Origin: Neokomagataea tanensis
Lineage (GTDB): Bacteria; Pseudomonadota; Alphaproteobacteria; Acetobacterales; Acetobacteraceae
DNA length: 64,000 nucleotides
Assembly: GCF_006542335.1 (NCBI RefSeq)
Contig: NZ_CP032485.1
Location: 784,001 to 848,000, forward strand
Direction of reading: 5' to 3'
The notes under the pieces were generated by a model. That model had not been told where the DNA came from and did no database searches. It was given only the letters and a program-made list of their open reading frames with translations. This document shows, piece after piece, positions 24,541-34,159 of this stretch; position 1 is the stretch's first letter, and every line of letters starts with the position of its first letter. A program made the translations under genes and the position numbers.

Positions 24541-25139
24541 GCTTTAATCATCGCATACGCAGCCACGCTGACCATGCATTTCACATCTCCCCGCGCGATC
24601 ATTGCCTCGAACTCCGCCAACGGTAAGTCATGCGTTGTTATGTCTTGCTCTGTCTCTTCAAGGTCAGCCTCTCCACGCGTTAAGTTGCGTGCCAGATAAA
24701 CCTGACCTTTCTGGTTCGAGTAGCCCGCCCCTTGATACATAGTCCCGGCATGTATCATTTCACCGGCACGCAACCCTGTCTCTTCGCGCAATTCCCCGAG
24801 AGCTAACTCACACGGATCAACGTTCTCTTTGGTTTCCCAGCACCCCATGGGCAATTCCCACATGCGCTCGCCTACGGGATAACGAAATTGCTGGATCAGG
24901 GTCACTCTGCCATCCGTGTGCAAAGGCAAAATCACTACGAACTCTGAGCGCTCTACAACGCCATACAAACCCTGCTTTCCGTTCGGATGAATAATTACGT
25001 CCTCACGGACCGCCGTCCACGGGTTTTTATAGGCAACACGGCTCGAAACAGTTTGAAAACCCGCTGCCTTACGGCCCTTTTCAATCGTTTTATCAACACT
25101 CACAGCGCACCATCCCTGACCAAAATCCTCAGCCACCAT
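24525..25139 (-). CDS. Nudix hydrolase (ADP-ribose pyrophosphatase-like)
   Basis: About 204 residues. The core contains WELPMGCWETKE followed by ELALGELREETGL, a Nudix box in which the REUxEE part is GELREE (Gly instead of Arg) and the spacing after the first Glu is about two residues longer than in the textbook box. The metal-binding Glu residues of LREETG are present. Variants reading ELPxGxWE are a known subgroup, so activity on ADP-ribose or similar nucleoside diphosphates is plausible. The start is unclear (25139, 25166 or 25181); the latter two sit even closer to dinB, which reads the opposite way. Confidence 0.82.
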   Translation of the reverse strand: MVAEDFGQGWCAVSVDKTIEKGRKAAGFQTVSSRVAYKNPWTAVREDVIIHPNGKQGLYGVVERSEFVVILPLHTDGRVTLIQQFRYPVGERMWELPMGCWETKENVDPCELALGELREETGLRAGEMIHAGTMYQGAGYSNQKGQVYLARNLTRGEADLEETEQDITTHDLPLAEFEAMIARGDVKCMVSVAAYAMIKARGLL

Positions 25140-25200
25140 GCGCTGCTTCTGGCCCGACGTCCACATTGCCGCAGCCCTCAAAATCCTTCACAACAAGACC

Positions 25201-26265
25201 ATGTCTTTTCGTCGCATTGTGCATATCGACATGGACGCTTTTTTTGCATCCGTCGAACAGCGCGATTTTCCCGACCTCCGAAACAAACCCATCGCGGTCG
25301 GACGTGCCGAAACACGAGGTGTTGTCGCGGCTGCCAGCTATGAAGCACGACGCTTTGGCGTACGATCAGCCATGCCTTCCATCACCGCAAAGCGCCTCTG
25401 CCCGGAGCTTATTTTTGTACCACCGCGCTTTGATGTGTACCGCGCCATCTCAGCGCATATCCACAGCATTTTTACACGCTACACGCCTGTAGTTCAGCCC
25501 TTGGCACTTGATGAAGCCGCCTTGGACCTCACAGATCACCTTGCGCCCTTTGGCTCCGCCACGCGCATTGCAGAGCATATTCGTGCAGCCATCAACGCCG
25601 AAACAGGCCTGACCGCATCTGCTGGTATTTCCTACAATCGCTTTTTAGCAAAGCTGGCATCAGACCAGCGCAAACCCAATGGCATTTTCGTCATCCGCCC
25701 TAAAGACGGACCACATTTTGTAGCGGCACTCCCCATCGACCGTTTTCACGGAATTGGCCCTTCAACAGCTAAACGCATGAATGCTCTGGGCATTACAAAT
25801 GGTGCGGAGCTCCGAAAAGCCGAACTCCATACGCTCATGCAGAATTTTGGAAAGACAGCCCTTTTTTACCACAATATCGCGCGCGGCATCGACGAACGCC
25901 CCGTCAATCCAAACCGTATCCGCAAGTCCCTTGGAACCGAACAAACCTATCTGGAAGATTTGATCAACTTGGAAAGCTGCACAGAGGCCCTTGAATTTTT
26001 AGCCAGAAAGCTATGGCTTCAGGCCGAAAGCAGGAACATCCAAGCTCGGACACTCACGCTCAAAATAAAATACGCCAATTTCCAACAAATTACACGCGCT
26101 CGCACCCTCTCGGAACCTTTCTCTTCAGCCGAAATGTGCCTTGATGCCGCGCTATCTCAGTTAAATCCGCTTTTTCCTTTGAAAACAGGCATACGCCTTT
26201 TGGGCTTAACGCTCTCAGGCTTTGCGGATAGTTCTTCACCGCAGCTGAACCTCAATTTCTCTTAA
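25201..26265 (+). CDS. dinB: DNA polymerase IV (Y family)
   Basis: 354 residues. Translesion polymerase with the N-terminal signature IVHIDMDAFFASVEQRD (catalytic Asp residues), AASYEARRFGVRSAMPS, LDEAALDLT (third acidic site; the usual SIDE is ALDE here), SAGISYNRFLAKLASDQRKPNG and the helix-hairpin-helix HGIGPSTAKRMNALGI. The C-terminal little-finger domain is present. A frame begins at 25138 but ATG 25201 aligns with the family start; the ribosome site is weak. It diverges from the Nudix gene. No LexA box was recognised. Confidence 0.93.
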   Translation: MSFRRIVHIDMDAFFASVEQRDFPDLRNKPIAVGRAETRGVVAAASYEARRFGVRSAMPSITAKRLCPELIFVPPRFDVYRAISAHIHSIFTRYTPVVQPLALDEAALDLTDHLAPFGSATRIAEHIRAAINAETGLTASAGISYNRFLAKLASDQRKPNGIFVIRPKDGPHFVAALPIDRFHGIGPSTAKRMNALGITNGAELRKAELHTLMQNFGKTALFYHNIARGIDERPVNPNRIRKSLGTEQTYLEDLINLESCTEALEFLARKLWLQAESRNIQARTLTLKIKYANFQQITRARTLSEPFSSAEMCLDAALSQLNPLFPLKTGIRLLGLTLSGFADSSSPQLNLNFS

Positions 26266-26380
26266 AAATAAGCAATAAAATTCTCATTCTCTTCGCTCAC
26301 TTTCTGCAAGACGCGCGTTAGGTGTGTGTGGGGACACCATGTTTCCCCGTCAGACAAAGAACAGCCAAGGGTTGAACGCC

Positions 26381-26872
26381 ATGATGAAAACCTTCCGCCT
26401 TCCTGCTCTGCTATCCGCAGGCGCTCTTGTCGCAACAATGAGCCTTGCTGCATGCGATGGTGGCAGCGCCGCATCCGGACAAGCCGGAGGACTACACAAC
26501 GCATTTTCTTCCGCTGGTTCAGCCGCGTATCAATCCGCTGGCAACTCGCTGACAGGAAGCTTAGGTAACCTCGGCAATGGCCTCAGCCTTCCTAACCTCT
26601 CCGGCAGCTCCACATCCAACCTCACGGGCGTGCTTAAGTACTGCGTGACCAATAACCTGGCTTCTGGCAGCGCCTCTTCCCTGCTCTCCACTGCCACACA
26701 ACATGCCGGCATCAGCAATTCACCGTCTTACGCGGCAGGGCAGCAGGGAATCCTGCAAACCGTTACGAACCAGTCCAACACGCAACAACAGTTCTCTCTC
26801 TCTTCTCTCTCTGAGCCAATGCGCCAAAAAGCATGCTCACTTATCCAAAATCGCCTGCAAAACCTTTTATAA
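26381..26872 (+). CDS. DUF2501-family lipoprotein (YjjA-like)
   Basis: 163 residues. Signal sequence with lipobox LAAC (cleavage before Cys about residue 25), followed by a Ser/Gly/Asn-rich low-complexity region and a helical end GVLKYCVTNNLASGSASS ... MRQKACSLIQNRLQNLL with two Cys. This layout matches DUF2501 proteins such as E. coli YjjA, whose role is unknown. The start has AAGGG about nine bases upstream; a second ATG directly follows. It would be anchored in the outer or inner membrane facing the periplasm. Confidence 0.8.
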   Translation: MMKTFRLPALLSAGALVATMSLAACDGGSAASGQAGGLHNAFSSAGSAAYQSAGNSLTGSLGNLGNGLSLPNLSGSSTSNLTGVLKYCVTNNLASGSASSLLSTATQHAGISNSPSYAAGQQGILQTVTNQSNTQQQFSLSSLSEPMRQKACSLIQNRLQNLL

Positions 26873-27058
26873 AACGACTTCTGACCCTACATCAGCGCTG
26901 CGCACCCTCGCGTGGCGCTGAACTCTTATCGGCCATTCTTTTATCAGTCATCGCTAACTCCGCCGTGACGTCAGCGCAAAACTGTCTTAAGGCACAGTGG
27001 TCACAAGCGCTTCCCCAATGGGAAGCCGTCCAAACTTTAAAAACAGGGGAACAGAATT

Positions 27059-28251
27059 ATGACTGCGGAAGATACCCAGGTGGCTTCACCGACTAAACGG
27101 GTTCTTGCCGTTGTCCTGTTCAACCTGCTCGTTTACATCGTCATCGGCCTGCCAAATGCTGTCCTGACCATTTTTGTCCAGAACAGCCTCGGCTTCAGTA
27201 CGACCATCGCAGGCTTGGCCTTCTCCCTACAATACCTAGCGACATTTGCAGCACGTCCTTCAGCCGGGCGCTTAGTCGATAGTAAGGGCCCCAAGCCAGT
27301 CGTTGCCATTGGGCTTGCAGCGTGCCTGATCTCAGGCCTGTGCATGCTTGCAGCAGGGTTGCTCGTGCACCTCTCAGCACTCTCCCTCGCTATTATTTTC
27401 CTAAGCCGCCTTTTCTTGGGGTGGGCCGAAAGCTGGGCTGCAACTGGTGTTATCGTTTGGAACATACGCCGCGTTGGAGCTAAAAATACTTCCGTTGCCA
27501 TTTCTTGGAACGGCATCTGCTCCTATGGCGGAATTGCGCTTGGCGCCCCTGTAGGCGCGGCACTTGGCCATTTGGCAGCCCCATTCGGGGACTTAACAGT
27601 GTCGGTGCTCTCTCAGCACTGCTCCCCCTTATCGGCCTTATCTTAATTGCGTTCTACACCGGCGTAAAACCGATACCTGCAACAGAAAAACCCCTGCCCT
27701 TCAAATCCGCCCTCCGACTTGTACTGCCCCACGGTATGGCACTTGCCATGGGTGGCATCGGTTTCGGTGCAATCTCCTCCTTCTTGGCACTGTATTATGA
27801 AGTGAACCACTGGGAAGGCGCAGGCCACACGCTCACCGTTTTTGGTGTTGTCTTTGTTGTTATCCGCTTCGTTTTTGCATCTCAAATTGGACGTCGGGGC
27901 GGCGCAAATGTCGCTATCGTCTCCCTTGCAGTCGAGGCCCTGGGGCTAGCCCTTCTTGCGCTGGTCCATACACCCATTGCGTCTATTTTGGGCGCAGCAT
28001 TGACCGGTGCCGGATTCTCACTGCTCTTCCCTGCCATGGGCGTCTTGGCTGTTAACCGGGCCGGACCAGAGAACCGCGGCGCAGCTTTGGGCGCGTACTC
28101 TATCTTTATTGACCTTGCGATCGCCTGCTCTGGTCTGCTGCTGGGTCAAATCATCGAATACACAAACTACACGGTCATGTTCCTCACAGCCGCCGCTTGC
28201 AGCCTCGTGGGTATAGTCATCAGCCGCAGTTTAGGGCAACGTCGTCGTTAA
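27059..28251 (+). pseudogene. YhhS-like MFS transporter, broken by a -1 frameshift
   Basis: A 12-helix MFS protein of about 396 residues split across two frames. The first begins at ATG 27059 with GGGGAA upstream and covers the first six helices (VYIVIGLPNAVLTIFVQ, AARPSAGRLVDSKGPK, RLFLGWAESWAATG), then goes off at about 27590. The second frame resumes at GLNSVGALSALLPLIG and runs to 28251. Adding one G to the G4 run at 27587-27590 restores a continuous protein (APFGGLNSVG). As with the exporter at 22 kb, this is either real inactivation, slippage or a missed base. Substrate unknown; YhhS-type members include sugar or drug exporters. Confidence 0.83.
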
Positions 28252-28272
28252 CCTCTTAACAATACATGGTTA

Positions 28273-28830
28273 ATGACCCGAATTATGACTATCCACTCCT
28301 GCGCCGTCTTCTGTGGCTCACGTTTTGGGAATGATCCAGCCTACGCTGAAAGCATGGCACAACTTGGCCACGGCTTGGCACAAGCGAAAATTACCCTCGT
28401 CTATGGCGGAGGCCATGTCGGACTAATGGGGGCCGTGGCCGATAGCGCCCTCAAAGCCGGTGGCCGCGTCATAGGTATAATTCCAACATTTCTGCACCAA
28501 CGCGAAGTTATGCACCAAGGCGTAACAGAGCTCGAAATCACCCCAGACATGCACACACGCAAAGCGCGCATGTTTGAACTGTCAGACTGCTTCGCGATCC
28601 TACCCGGCGGATTTGGTACTTTCGATGAAATGATGGAAATCGTCACGTGGCGCCAACTTAATCTTCATTCGAAACCAATCATCGTTTTGAATGTTAAAGG
28701 CTGGGCTAATTCTCTCATCCAAACCCTGGATGACGCTGTGGCCCAAGGTTTTGTAGAGCCAGAAACGCGGGGCTTTATCCAAGTCTGTTCCGATGTTGAT
28801 GCGTTCTTTGCGCTGGTTCCGAGCCTCTAA
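28273..28830 (+). CDS. LOG family protein (TIGR00730; nucleoside 5'-monophosphate phosphoribohydrolase)
   Basis: 185 residues with the Rossmann-like LOG fold: VFCGSRFGNDPAY, LVYGGGHVGLMGAVADSAL, and the catalytic/nucleotide motif LPGGFGTFDEMMEI(V)TW. LOG enzymes release bases from nucleoside monophosphates (cytokinin activation in plants, AMP/GMP turnover in bacteria). Length fits the family (about 180-200). The start may be 28273 or the ATG four codons later; neither has a good ribosome site. It lies 21 bases after the MFS gene and may be in one transcript with it. Confidence 0.9.
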   Translation: MTRIMTIHSCAVFCGSRFGNDPAYAESMAQLGHGLAQAKITLVYGGGHVGLMGAVADSALKAGGRVIGIIPTFLHQREVMHQGVTELEITPDMHTRKARMFELSDCFAILPGGFGTFDEMMEIVTWRQLNLHSKPIIVLNVKGWANSLIQTLDDAVAQGFVEPETRGFIQVCSDVDAFFALVPSL

Positions 28831-29070
28831 ACTATTTCAAAACTTCACGGCTGATCCATGCAGATTAAACGCCTGCGCGTAATTTTCTGCATGGAATAAG
28901 CAATATTTTGAAATATGTGTTCATAATACACACCCTTACAGAAAAAAAAACGTTTCTCCTGAAAAAACGCTTTTTGAGCTTATTAGTCTCTTGTCGAAAC
29001 AAAACTGTATCGATACGAATAATTAAAAATAAGTTCAAACATGACAAATATCACGGAGAGTATTGCCACG
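28831..29070. other. AT-rich leader region upstream of the TonB-dependent receptor
   Basis: About 240 bases, AT-rich, with no supported gene. It contains short inverted repeats such as ATATTT-TG-AAATAT near 28905-28918 and a weak CGTTT/AAACG hairpin near 28950-28970 followed by Ts that might end the LOG gene. The receptor promoter must lie here, but I cannot place it with confidence. Confidence 0.45.
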
Positions 29071-31671
29071 ATGTTCCCTGTTCGGTCCCTGTGCCTCACC
29101 ACGACAGCTCTACTCGCTATCTCAAGCTTTGCTTATGCAAAGCCTGTGCACACTGCACCTAAAGCAGCCGCAAAAGCTCCCGTTAAAACCTCGCACGCCC
29201 CGGTCAAAACCGCACAAGCTCCCGCCAAACCTCGTCCGCACGCCATCGATAATGGCGGGAACGAAGTCATGATTATTACGGGAACGCACGCAACAAACCG
29301 TCATGCGCGGGAAAGCACGAGCCCCATCACCGTCCTGAGCTCTGCAACATTACGCCGCTCGGGCCAGATGAACCTCGCTGATGCACTTACAAAAACTTAC
29401 AGCTCGATTAACGTCGCAGCTAAAGGCACAGACACAGCATCGCTGACATCCTCCATTCAGATGCGTGGCCTGAACCCTAACGAGGTGCTTATCCTCATTG
29501 ACGGCAAACGCCGCCATGCAACAGGCAACATCGTCCAGAACCCAGGCCCACAATTTGGCGCAACCCCTGTCGATCTGAACATGATCCCAGCCAATATGAT
29601 TGATCATATTGAAGTACTGGAAGACGGTGCGGCCGCTATGTACGGCTCAGACGCTATCGCCGGCGTTGTGAACATCATCACCAAAAAGCAAGACCATGGT
29701 TTCAACATGTCCGCACAGACAGGCGCTAACGCCTATAACGGTGACGGTTGGCAGTACCAACTCAACGCCGATGGCGGTTTAAAAGTTGGAAGCGATGGTT
29801 ACATCCACATTGGTGCGCAGCTCTACCATACCGACCACTTCTTCGCGAATACACAAGACCACCGCTTGCTGGGCTACTGGCCATCAGGCGCCAACACGAA
29901 CGGCTACTATAACGGTGTCGTCGCAAACGCGATCAACGTACCGACAAACTCCAACAAAATTACAAGCACACCTGAAGAAACACGTGAAAATATCGGTGTA
30001 GACTTCGGGAAAACTATTTCAGAAAAAGTCGATTTTTACGGTCAGGTTACATACGCCCACCGTCACGCTGAAGCTATTCAGAACTACCGTATTCCCACCA
30101 TTGCGCCAACGCTGTATCCGACAGGTTTCTCCCCTACTGAAACCATCGAAGAAAACGACTTTGCTGCAACTTTGGGTCTAAAGGGTCAGAATTTCTTCGG
30201 CTTTGACTGGGACCTCAGCACCGTTTATGGCGCTGATAGCGACATCATTGGTACAAAAAACACAGCTAATACCGGCATGTTGAGCAGCCGATGCAACAAC
30301 GGAAACGTCGCAAACGTCTCGACACTCGGCTGTGGCTGGTCCCCAACAGACGTCAAGGCATTGGGCTACCGTAACGCACAGTGGACCAACAACCTCGACA
30401 TTCGCCGTCACTTCAACATCATGGACAGACTGCCTGTCGTGTTGGCTTTTGGTGGCGAGCATCACCTCGACATGTACACAATCACGCCGGGTAACCCTGC
30501 TTCCTACGAAGTCGGTGGCACGCAAGGCTACGCTGGCCTTCGCCCACAAAGCTCAGGTGACTGGAGCCGTAACGTATGGGCGGGCTACGTCGATACCGAC
30601 TTCCATCCGCTTAAGCAGTGGGACCTCGATTTCGCTGGTCGTTTCGAGCACTATACCGACTTCGGCAACACGCAGAACGGTAAAGTCTCCACACGCTACG
30701 ACATCACACCACGCATCGCTGTCCGCGCTACAATCAGCACGGGCTTCCGCGCACCTACACTGGCAGAACAGCACTACAGCACTATGAGCGTCAGCCCGAC
30801 ATCAGCAAGCGGCCTATTGCCGGTTAGCTCTGCTGCTGCACGCCTTCTCGGTGCAAGCCCACTTAAGCCAGAGCGCGATGTCAGCAGCAGCGGCGGTATC
30901 GTCGTAGAGCCAATCAAAGGCTGGCACGTTGAAACTGACGTCTACCAAATCAATATGCGTGACCGTATCGCGCAAGGCGGCACAACCAAAGGCCAGGCTG
31001 CAGTCGATGCTATTCAGGCAATGGGCTACGCCCTTCCTGTGAACAGCATGGATATTTCTAACGTCTCTGCTTACTACTTTGCGAACGTCGCAAGCACACG
31101 CACACAGGGTCTGGACATTAAAACAGACTATCTGCTGCGCCTGCACAAATACGGCAATGTCTCGCTTTCAGCATCACTTGACCTCAACCGTACACGCCTG
31201 CATCACGCAGGTACGGACAGCAATGGCAACTCACTGCTGAACGCCCAGACCATTGGTTACCTGACAACAAGCTACCCGCGTAGCAAGCTGATCTTGAACG
31301 CCTACTACACCGTTGGTGCATGGGATGTGAACTTGCGCCAGACACGTTACGGCCAAACCACAAACATGATGACCTATCAGGACTGGACGCCCAGCTCTGC
31401 AACATGCCCAGGAAATGGCGCCCTGCGCTACTCCAATGTCTGCTTCGCACAGTTCAACAACACACCACGTTGGTTGACAGATCTTGAAGTTGGCTACCGT
31501 GCAGACGCACACTGGCACTTTGCCGTGGGTGCAAACAACATCTTCAACATCCGCCCTCGCAAACTGTCACCTGAGTTGAGCTCTTATGGCGCAACCATCT
31601 ATGACAACGCGTCAGCGCAGGTTCCTATGAATGGCGGCTATTACTACGGCCGTATCAACGCAACCTTCTAA
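29071..31671 (+). CDS. TonB-dependent outer-membrane receptor
   Basis: 866 residues. Signal peptide ending near FAYA, a Lys/Pro/Ala-rich linker with PVKT/APAK repeats, then the plug (MIITGTHATNRHARESTSPITVLSS as TonB-box region, MRGLNPNEVLILIDGKRR, EVLEDGAAAMYGSDAIAGVVNIITKK) and a 22-strand barrel ending in GRINATF with terminal Phe. The conserved ATISTGFRAPTLAEQ motif is present. The Cys pair near CNNGN...LGCGW suggests a loop disulfide. ATG 29071 is preferred over 29041 because ACGGAGAG lies 10 bases upstream. The ligand (siderophore, cobalamin, glycan or metal complex) cannot be read; no transport partners are adjacent. Confidence 0.93.
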   Translation: MFPVRSLCLTTTALLAISSFAYAKPVHTAPKAAAKAPVKTSHAPVKTAQAPAKPRPHAIDNGGNEVMIITGTHATNRHARESTSPITVLSSATLRRSGQMNLADALTKTYSSINVAAKGTDTASLTSSIQMRGLNPNEVLILIDGKRRHATGNIVQNPGPQFGATPVDLNMIPANMIDHIEVLEDGAAAMYGSDAIAGVVNIITKKQDHGFNMSAQTGANAYNGDGWQYQLNADGGLKVGSDGYIHIGAQLYHTDHFFANTQDHRLLGYWPSGANTNGYYNGVVANAINVPTNSNKITSTPEETRENIGVDFGKTISEKVDFYGQVTYAHRHAEAIQNYRIPTIAPTLYPTGFSPTETIEENDFAATLGLKGQNFFGFDWDLSTVYGADSDIIGTKNTANTGMLSSRCNNGNVANVSTLGCGWSPTDVKALGYRNAQWTNNLDIRRHFNIMDRLPVVLAFGGEHHLDMYTITPGNPASYEVGGTQGYAGLRPQSSGDWSRNVWAGYVDTDFHPLKQWDLDFAGRFEHYTDFGNTQNGKVSTRYDITPRIAVRATISTGFRAPTLAEQHYSTMSVSPTSASGLLPVSSAAARLLGASPLKPERDVSSSGGIVVEPIKGWHVETDVYQINMRDRIAQGGTTKGQAAVDAIQAMGYALPVNSMDISNVSAYYFANVASTRTQGLDIKTDYLLRLHKYGNVSLSASLDLNRTRLHHAGTDSNGNSLLNAQTIGYLTTSYPRSKLILNAYYTVGAWDVNLRQTRYGQTTNMMTYQDWTPSSATCPGNGALRYSNVCFAQFNNTPRWLTDLEVGYRADAHWHFAVGANNIFNIRPRKLSPELSSYGATIYDNASAQVPMNGGYYYGRINATF

Positions 31672-31683
31672 AATTACCAACAC

Positions 31684-31724
31684 AAAAAACCCCCGTTTCC
31701 TTAGCGGAAACGGGGGTTTTTTTT
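31684..31724. terminator. Strong bidirectional intrinsic terminator
   Basis: An 11-bp perfect stem (31690-31700 with 31706-31716) with a five-base loop is flanked by an A6 run on the left and a T8 run on the right. It ends the receptor gene and, in the other direction, the fRMsr gene. Confidence 0.93.
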
Positions 31725-31761
31725 ATGAGATAAGCGCATTACGAAAAGGGCAAAGAGGTTA

Positions 31762-32229
31762 TTAGGCGTATGTGCGCTCCAAAAGACGAGCAACCCGCTC
31801 TAATACAGCCTGCTCTTCTTCCCCAAAACGGGCCTTGATAGGGCTATCAATATCTAAAACACCAATAACAACATCGCCCGACATAAGCGGCACGACAATC
31901 TCTGATGCTGACGCAGCGTCGCACGCAATGTGCCCGGGAAAAAGATGAACATCCTCTACCCGTTGTGTTACGCGCTGCTCCGCCGCTGCACCACACACCC
32001 CACGCCCTAAAGGAATGCGTGTGCAGGCCATGCGCCCTTGGAACGGCCCCAAAACAAGCTCCTGCCCCACCAAGCGGTAAAAACCTGCCCAGTTTACTTG
32101 GGGCAACGCCTCATAAATCAACGCAGAAACATTCGCCATATTCGCGATAAAATCACTTTCTGACGCAATGACGGCTTCTACGGCATCCACTAAATCTTCT
32201 TGCGTAATACGCTGTGCAGGAGCGCTCAT
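31762..32229 (-). CDS. Free methionine-(R)-sulfoxide reductase (GAF domain)
   Basis: 155 residues with a single GAF domain of the fRMsr (YebR) type. The three redox Cys are visible: in RMACTRIPLG, in GRGVCGAAA and in GHIACDAAS, in the spacing of the family, and WAGFYRL and SEIVVPL are typical. The enzyme repairs free oxidised methionine in the cytoplasm, using thioredoxin. ATG 32229 has AAGGGGGA just upstream; the longer frame (32271) would overlap murA. It lies ten bases downstream of murA on the same strand and is likely co-transcribed. Confidence 0.9.
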   Translation of the reverse strand: MSAPAQRITQEDLVDAVEAVIASESDFIANMANVSALIYEALPQVNWAGFYRLVGQELVLGPFQGRMACTRIPLGRGVCGAAAEQRVTQRVEDVHLFPGHIACDAASASEIVVPLMSGDVVIGVLDIDSPIKARFGEEEQAVLERVARLLERTYA

Positions 32230-32239
32230 CTCATCCCCC

Positions 32240-33496
32240 TTAGAGCGTAACACGCTCAATATCAGCGCCACATGCGGCCAATTTACGGTCTACGCCTTCA
32301 TAGCCACGGTCAAGGTGATGAATATCGCCCAACTGCGTTTCACCCTCTGCCGCCAGCCCTGCCAAAATGAGAGAAAAAGAGGCTCTCAAATCCGTTGCCA
32401 TCACTGGCGCACCGGACAGCCGCTCCACACCACGAATAATCGCAGAGCGCCCTTGAGGCTTAATTTGCGCCCCCATACGGTTCAACTCTGGCACGTGCAT
32501 AAAACGATTTTCAAAAATCGTTTCCGTAATTGTAGAAGCACCCTCAGCAACCGACAGCATGGCCATAAATTGAGCCTGCATGTCCGTCGGGAAGCCTGGA
32601 TAAGGCTCAGTGACAATATCCACACCGCGTAAAATACCGGTACGCCTTACTCTCAGGCCACGTGCATCTTCCGTCACTTCTACGCCTGTTTCTTCGAGAG
32701 TCCTGATAACAGCTCCCAAATCATCAGCGCGCCCACCAACAAGGAGTAAGTCTCCCCCTGTGATACCGGCGGCGCATGCATAAGTGCCGCACTCGATACG
32801 GTCAGGCATGACAGCGTATTCAGCCCCATGAAGAGCCTTTACACCTTCAATAACCAGCGTCCCGGAGCCAGCGCCCGTGATCTGCGCGCCCATTGCGTTC
32901 AGGCAATTCACCAGATCCGTAATTTCAGGCTCACGCGCGGCATTAACAATTTCCGTGCGACCATCGGCTAAAGTCGCAGCCATGAGAAGATTTTCCGTCG
33001 CACCTACACTCGCGAATGGCAGAATAATCCGGCCACCCTTCAAGCCGTCAGGCGCGGAAGCGTTGATATAACCACCTTCCAGTTCGATTTTTGCGCCAAG
33101 AACCTCCAAGCCCTTTAAGTGCATATCGACCGGACGCGTCCCGATGGCACAGCCGCCCGGCAGCGAAACACGGGCTTCGCGGCGACGCGCCAAAAGCGGG
33201 CCAAGCACCAAAATAGATGCACGCATCTTGGAGACAATATCGTAAGGCGCCTCAACCGAGGTAATCTCACCACCGATTGAAAGAGTACGCAGCCCGCATT
33301 CCTCAACGGTGATGCCCAAACGACGCAGCAAATCGCACATTGTCCGAATATCGGCAATTTGCGGCACATTCGACAGCACTAGACGGTCCGGGCACAAAAG
33401 CCCTGCAACCATCAGTTTCAATCCAGAATTCTTAGCGCCGGCGATATCAATTTCGCCCTCAAGGCGCTTACCGCCACGAATAATAAAACGGTCCAT
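32240..33496 (-). CDS. murA: UDP-N-acetylglucosamine 1-carboxyvinyltransferase
   Basis: First committed enzyme of peptidoglycan synthesis, adding enolpyruvate from PEP to UDP-GlcNAc. 418 residues, the usual size. The N-terminal Lys-Asn in [10 protein letters not shown] and the active-site Cys116 in [21 protein letters not shown] (the fosfomycin target) are intact, and [16 protein letters not shown] is the conserved late motif. Its stop is followed ten bases on by fRMsr; dcd lies upstream on the same strand 29 bases away. Confidence 0.96.
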   Translation of the reverse strand: MDRFIIRGGKRLEGEIDIAGAKNSGLKLMVAGLLCPDRLVLSNVPQIADIRTMCDLLRRLGITVEECGLRTLSIGGEITSVEAPYDIVSKMRASILVLGPLLARRREARVSLPGGCAIGTRPVDMHLKGLEVLGAKIELEGGYINASAPDGLKGGRIILPFASVGATENLLMAATLADGRTEIVNAAREPEITDLVNCLNAMGAQITGAGSGTLVIEGVKALHGAEYAVMPDRIECGTYACAAGITGGDLLLVGGRADDLGAVIRTLEETGVEVTEDARGLRVRRTGILRGVDIVTEPYPGFPTDMQAQFMAMLSVAEGASTITETIFENRFMHVPELNRMGAQIKPQGRSAIIRGVERLSGAPVMATDLRASFSLILAGLAAEGETQLGDIHHLDRGYEGVDRKLAACGADIERVTL

Positions 33497-33525
33497 GGTT
33501 CACGATCCTCGGGGAGCGAAAAATA

Positions 33526-34077
33526 TTAAAGGCGGGGGGTCGTTACACCCGACTGGCGCATATACTTGCCCGCACGGTCAGCGTAACTCACTTCACACGG
33601 GCTAGCCCCTTGGAAGAATAAAAACTGGCAGATGCCCTCATTAGCATAAATCCGCGCTGGCAAAGGTGTGGTGTTGCTGATCTCAATCGTGACCTGCCCC
33701 TCCCATTCAGGCTCAAGAGGGGTGACATTTACGATAATACCGCAGCGGGCATAGGTTGATTTTCCTAAGCACACCACCAGTGTATCACGCGGGATTTTGA
33801 AATATTCCACCGTATGCGCCAAGGCAAAGCTATTCGGCGGAATAATGATATCACCACGTCGCGTTACGAAACTGTCTTGCGTGAACTTCTTGGGGTCAAC
33901 GACCGCACTGTCCACATCCGTGAAAATACGGAACTCATCTGCCACCCGCGCATCATACCCGTAGGAAGAAAGCCCGTAGGAAATCACACCTTCGCGTTTC
34001 TGGGCTTCCACAAATGGCTCAATCATACCCCGTTCCGTCGCCATTTGGCGGATCCAAGTATCAGGCATGATAGGCAT
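33526..34077 (-). CDS. dcd: dCTP deaminase
   Basis: Converts dCTP to dUTP, feeding thymidylate synthesis. 183 residues from ATG 34077, which has AAGGA eight bases upstream; a frame from 34140 would add 21 unlikely residues. The family motifs [64 protein letters not shown] (with catalytic Glu) and the conserved C-terminal end are clear. It may share a transcript with murA. Confidence 0.95.
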   Translation of the reverse strand: MPIMPDTWIRQMATERGMIEPFVEAQKREGVISYGLSSYGYDARVADEFRIFTDVDSAVVDPKKFTQDSFVTRRGDIIIPPNSFALAHTVEYFKIPRDTLVVCLGKSTYARCGIIVNVTPLEPEWEGQVTIEISNTTPLPARIYANEGICQFLFFQGASPCEVSYADRAGKYMRQSGVTTPRL

Positions 34078-34159
34078 TGCGTTTATCCTTGCAGCAGGGG
34101 GGCTACCCCATGCTCTAGCGATACCGTGCGTAGCGTGCAATCCATGTAAGGCCCCTCTT

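Noticed and set aside
26833..27096. 87-codon frame between the DUF2501 gene and the MFS gene
   Set aside because: It begins inside the DUF2501 gene, overlaps the MFS start, has no ribosome site and no family resemblance.
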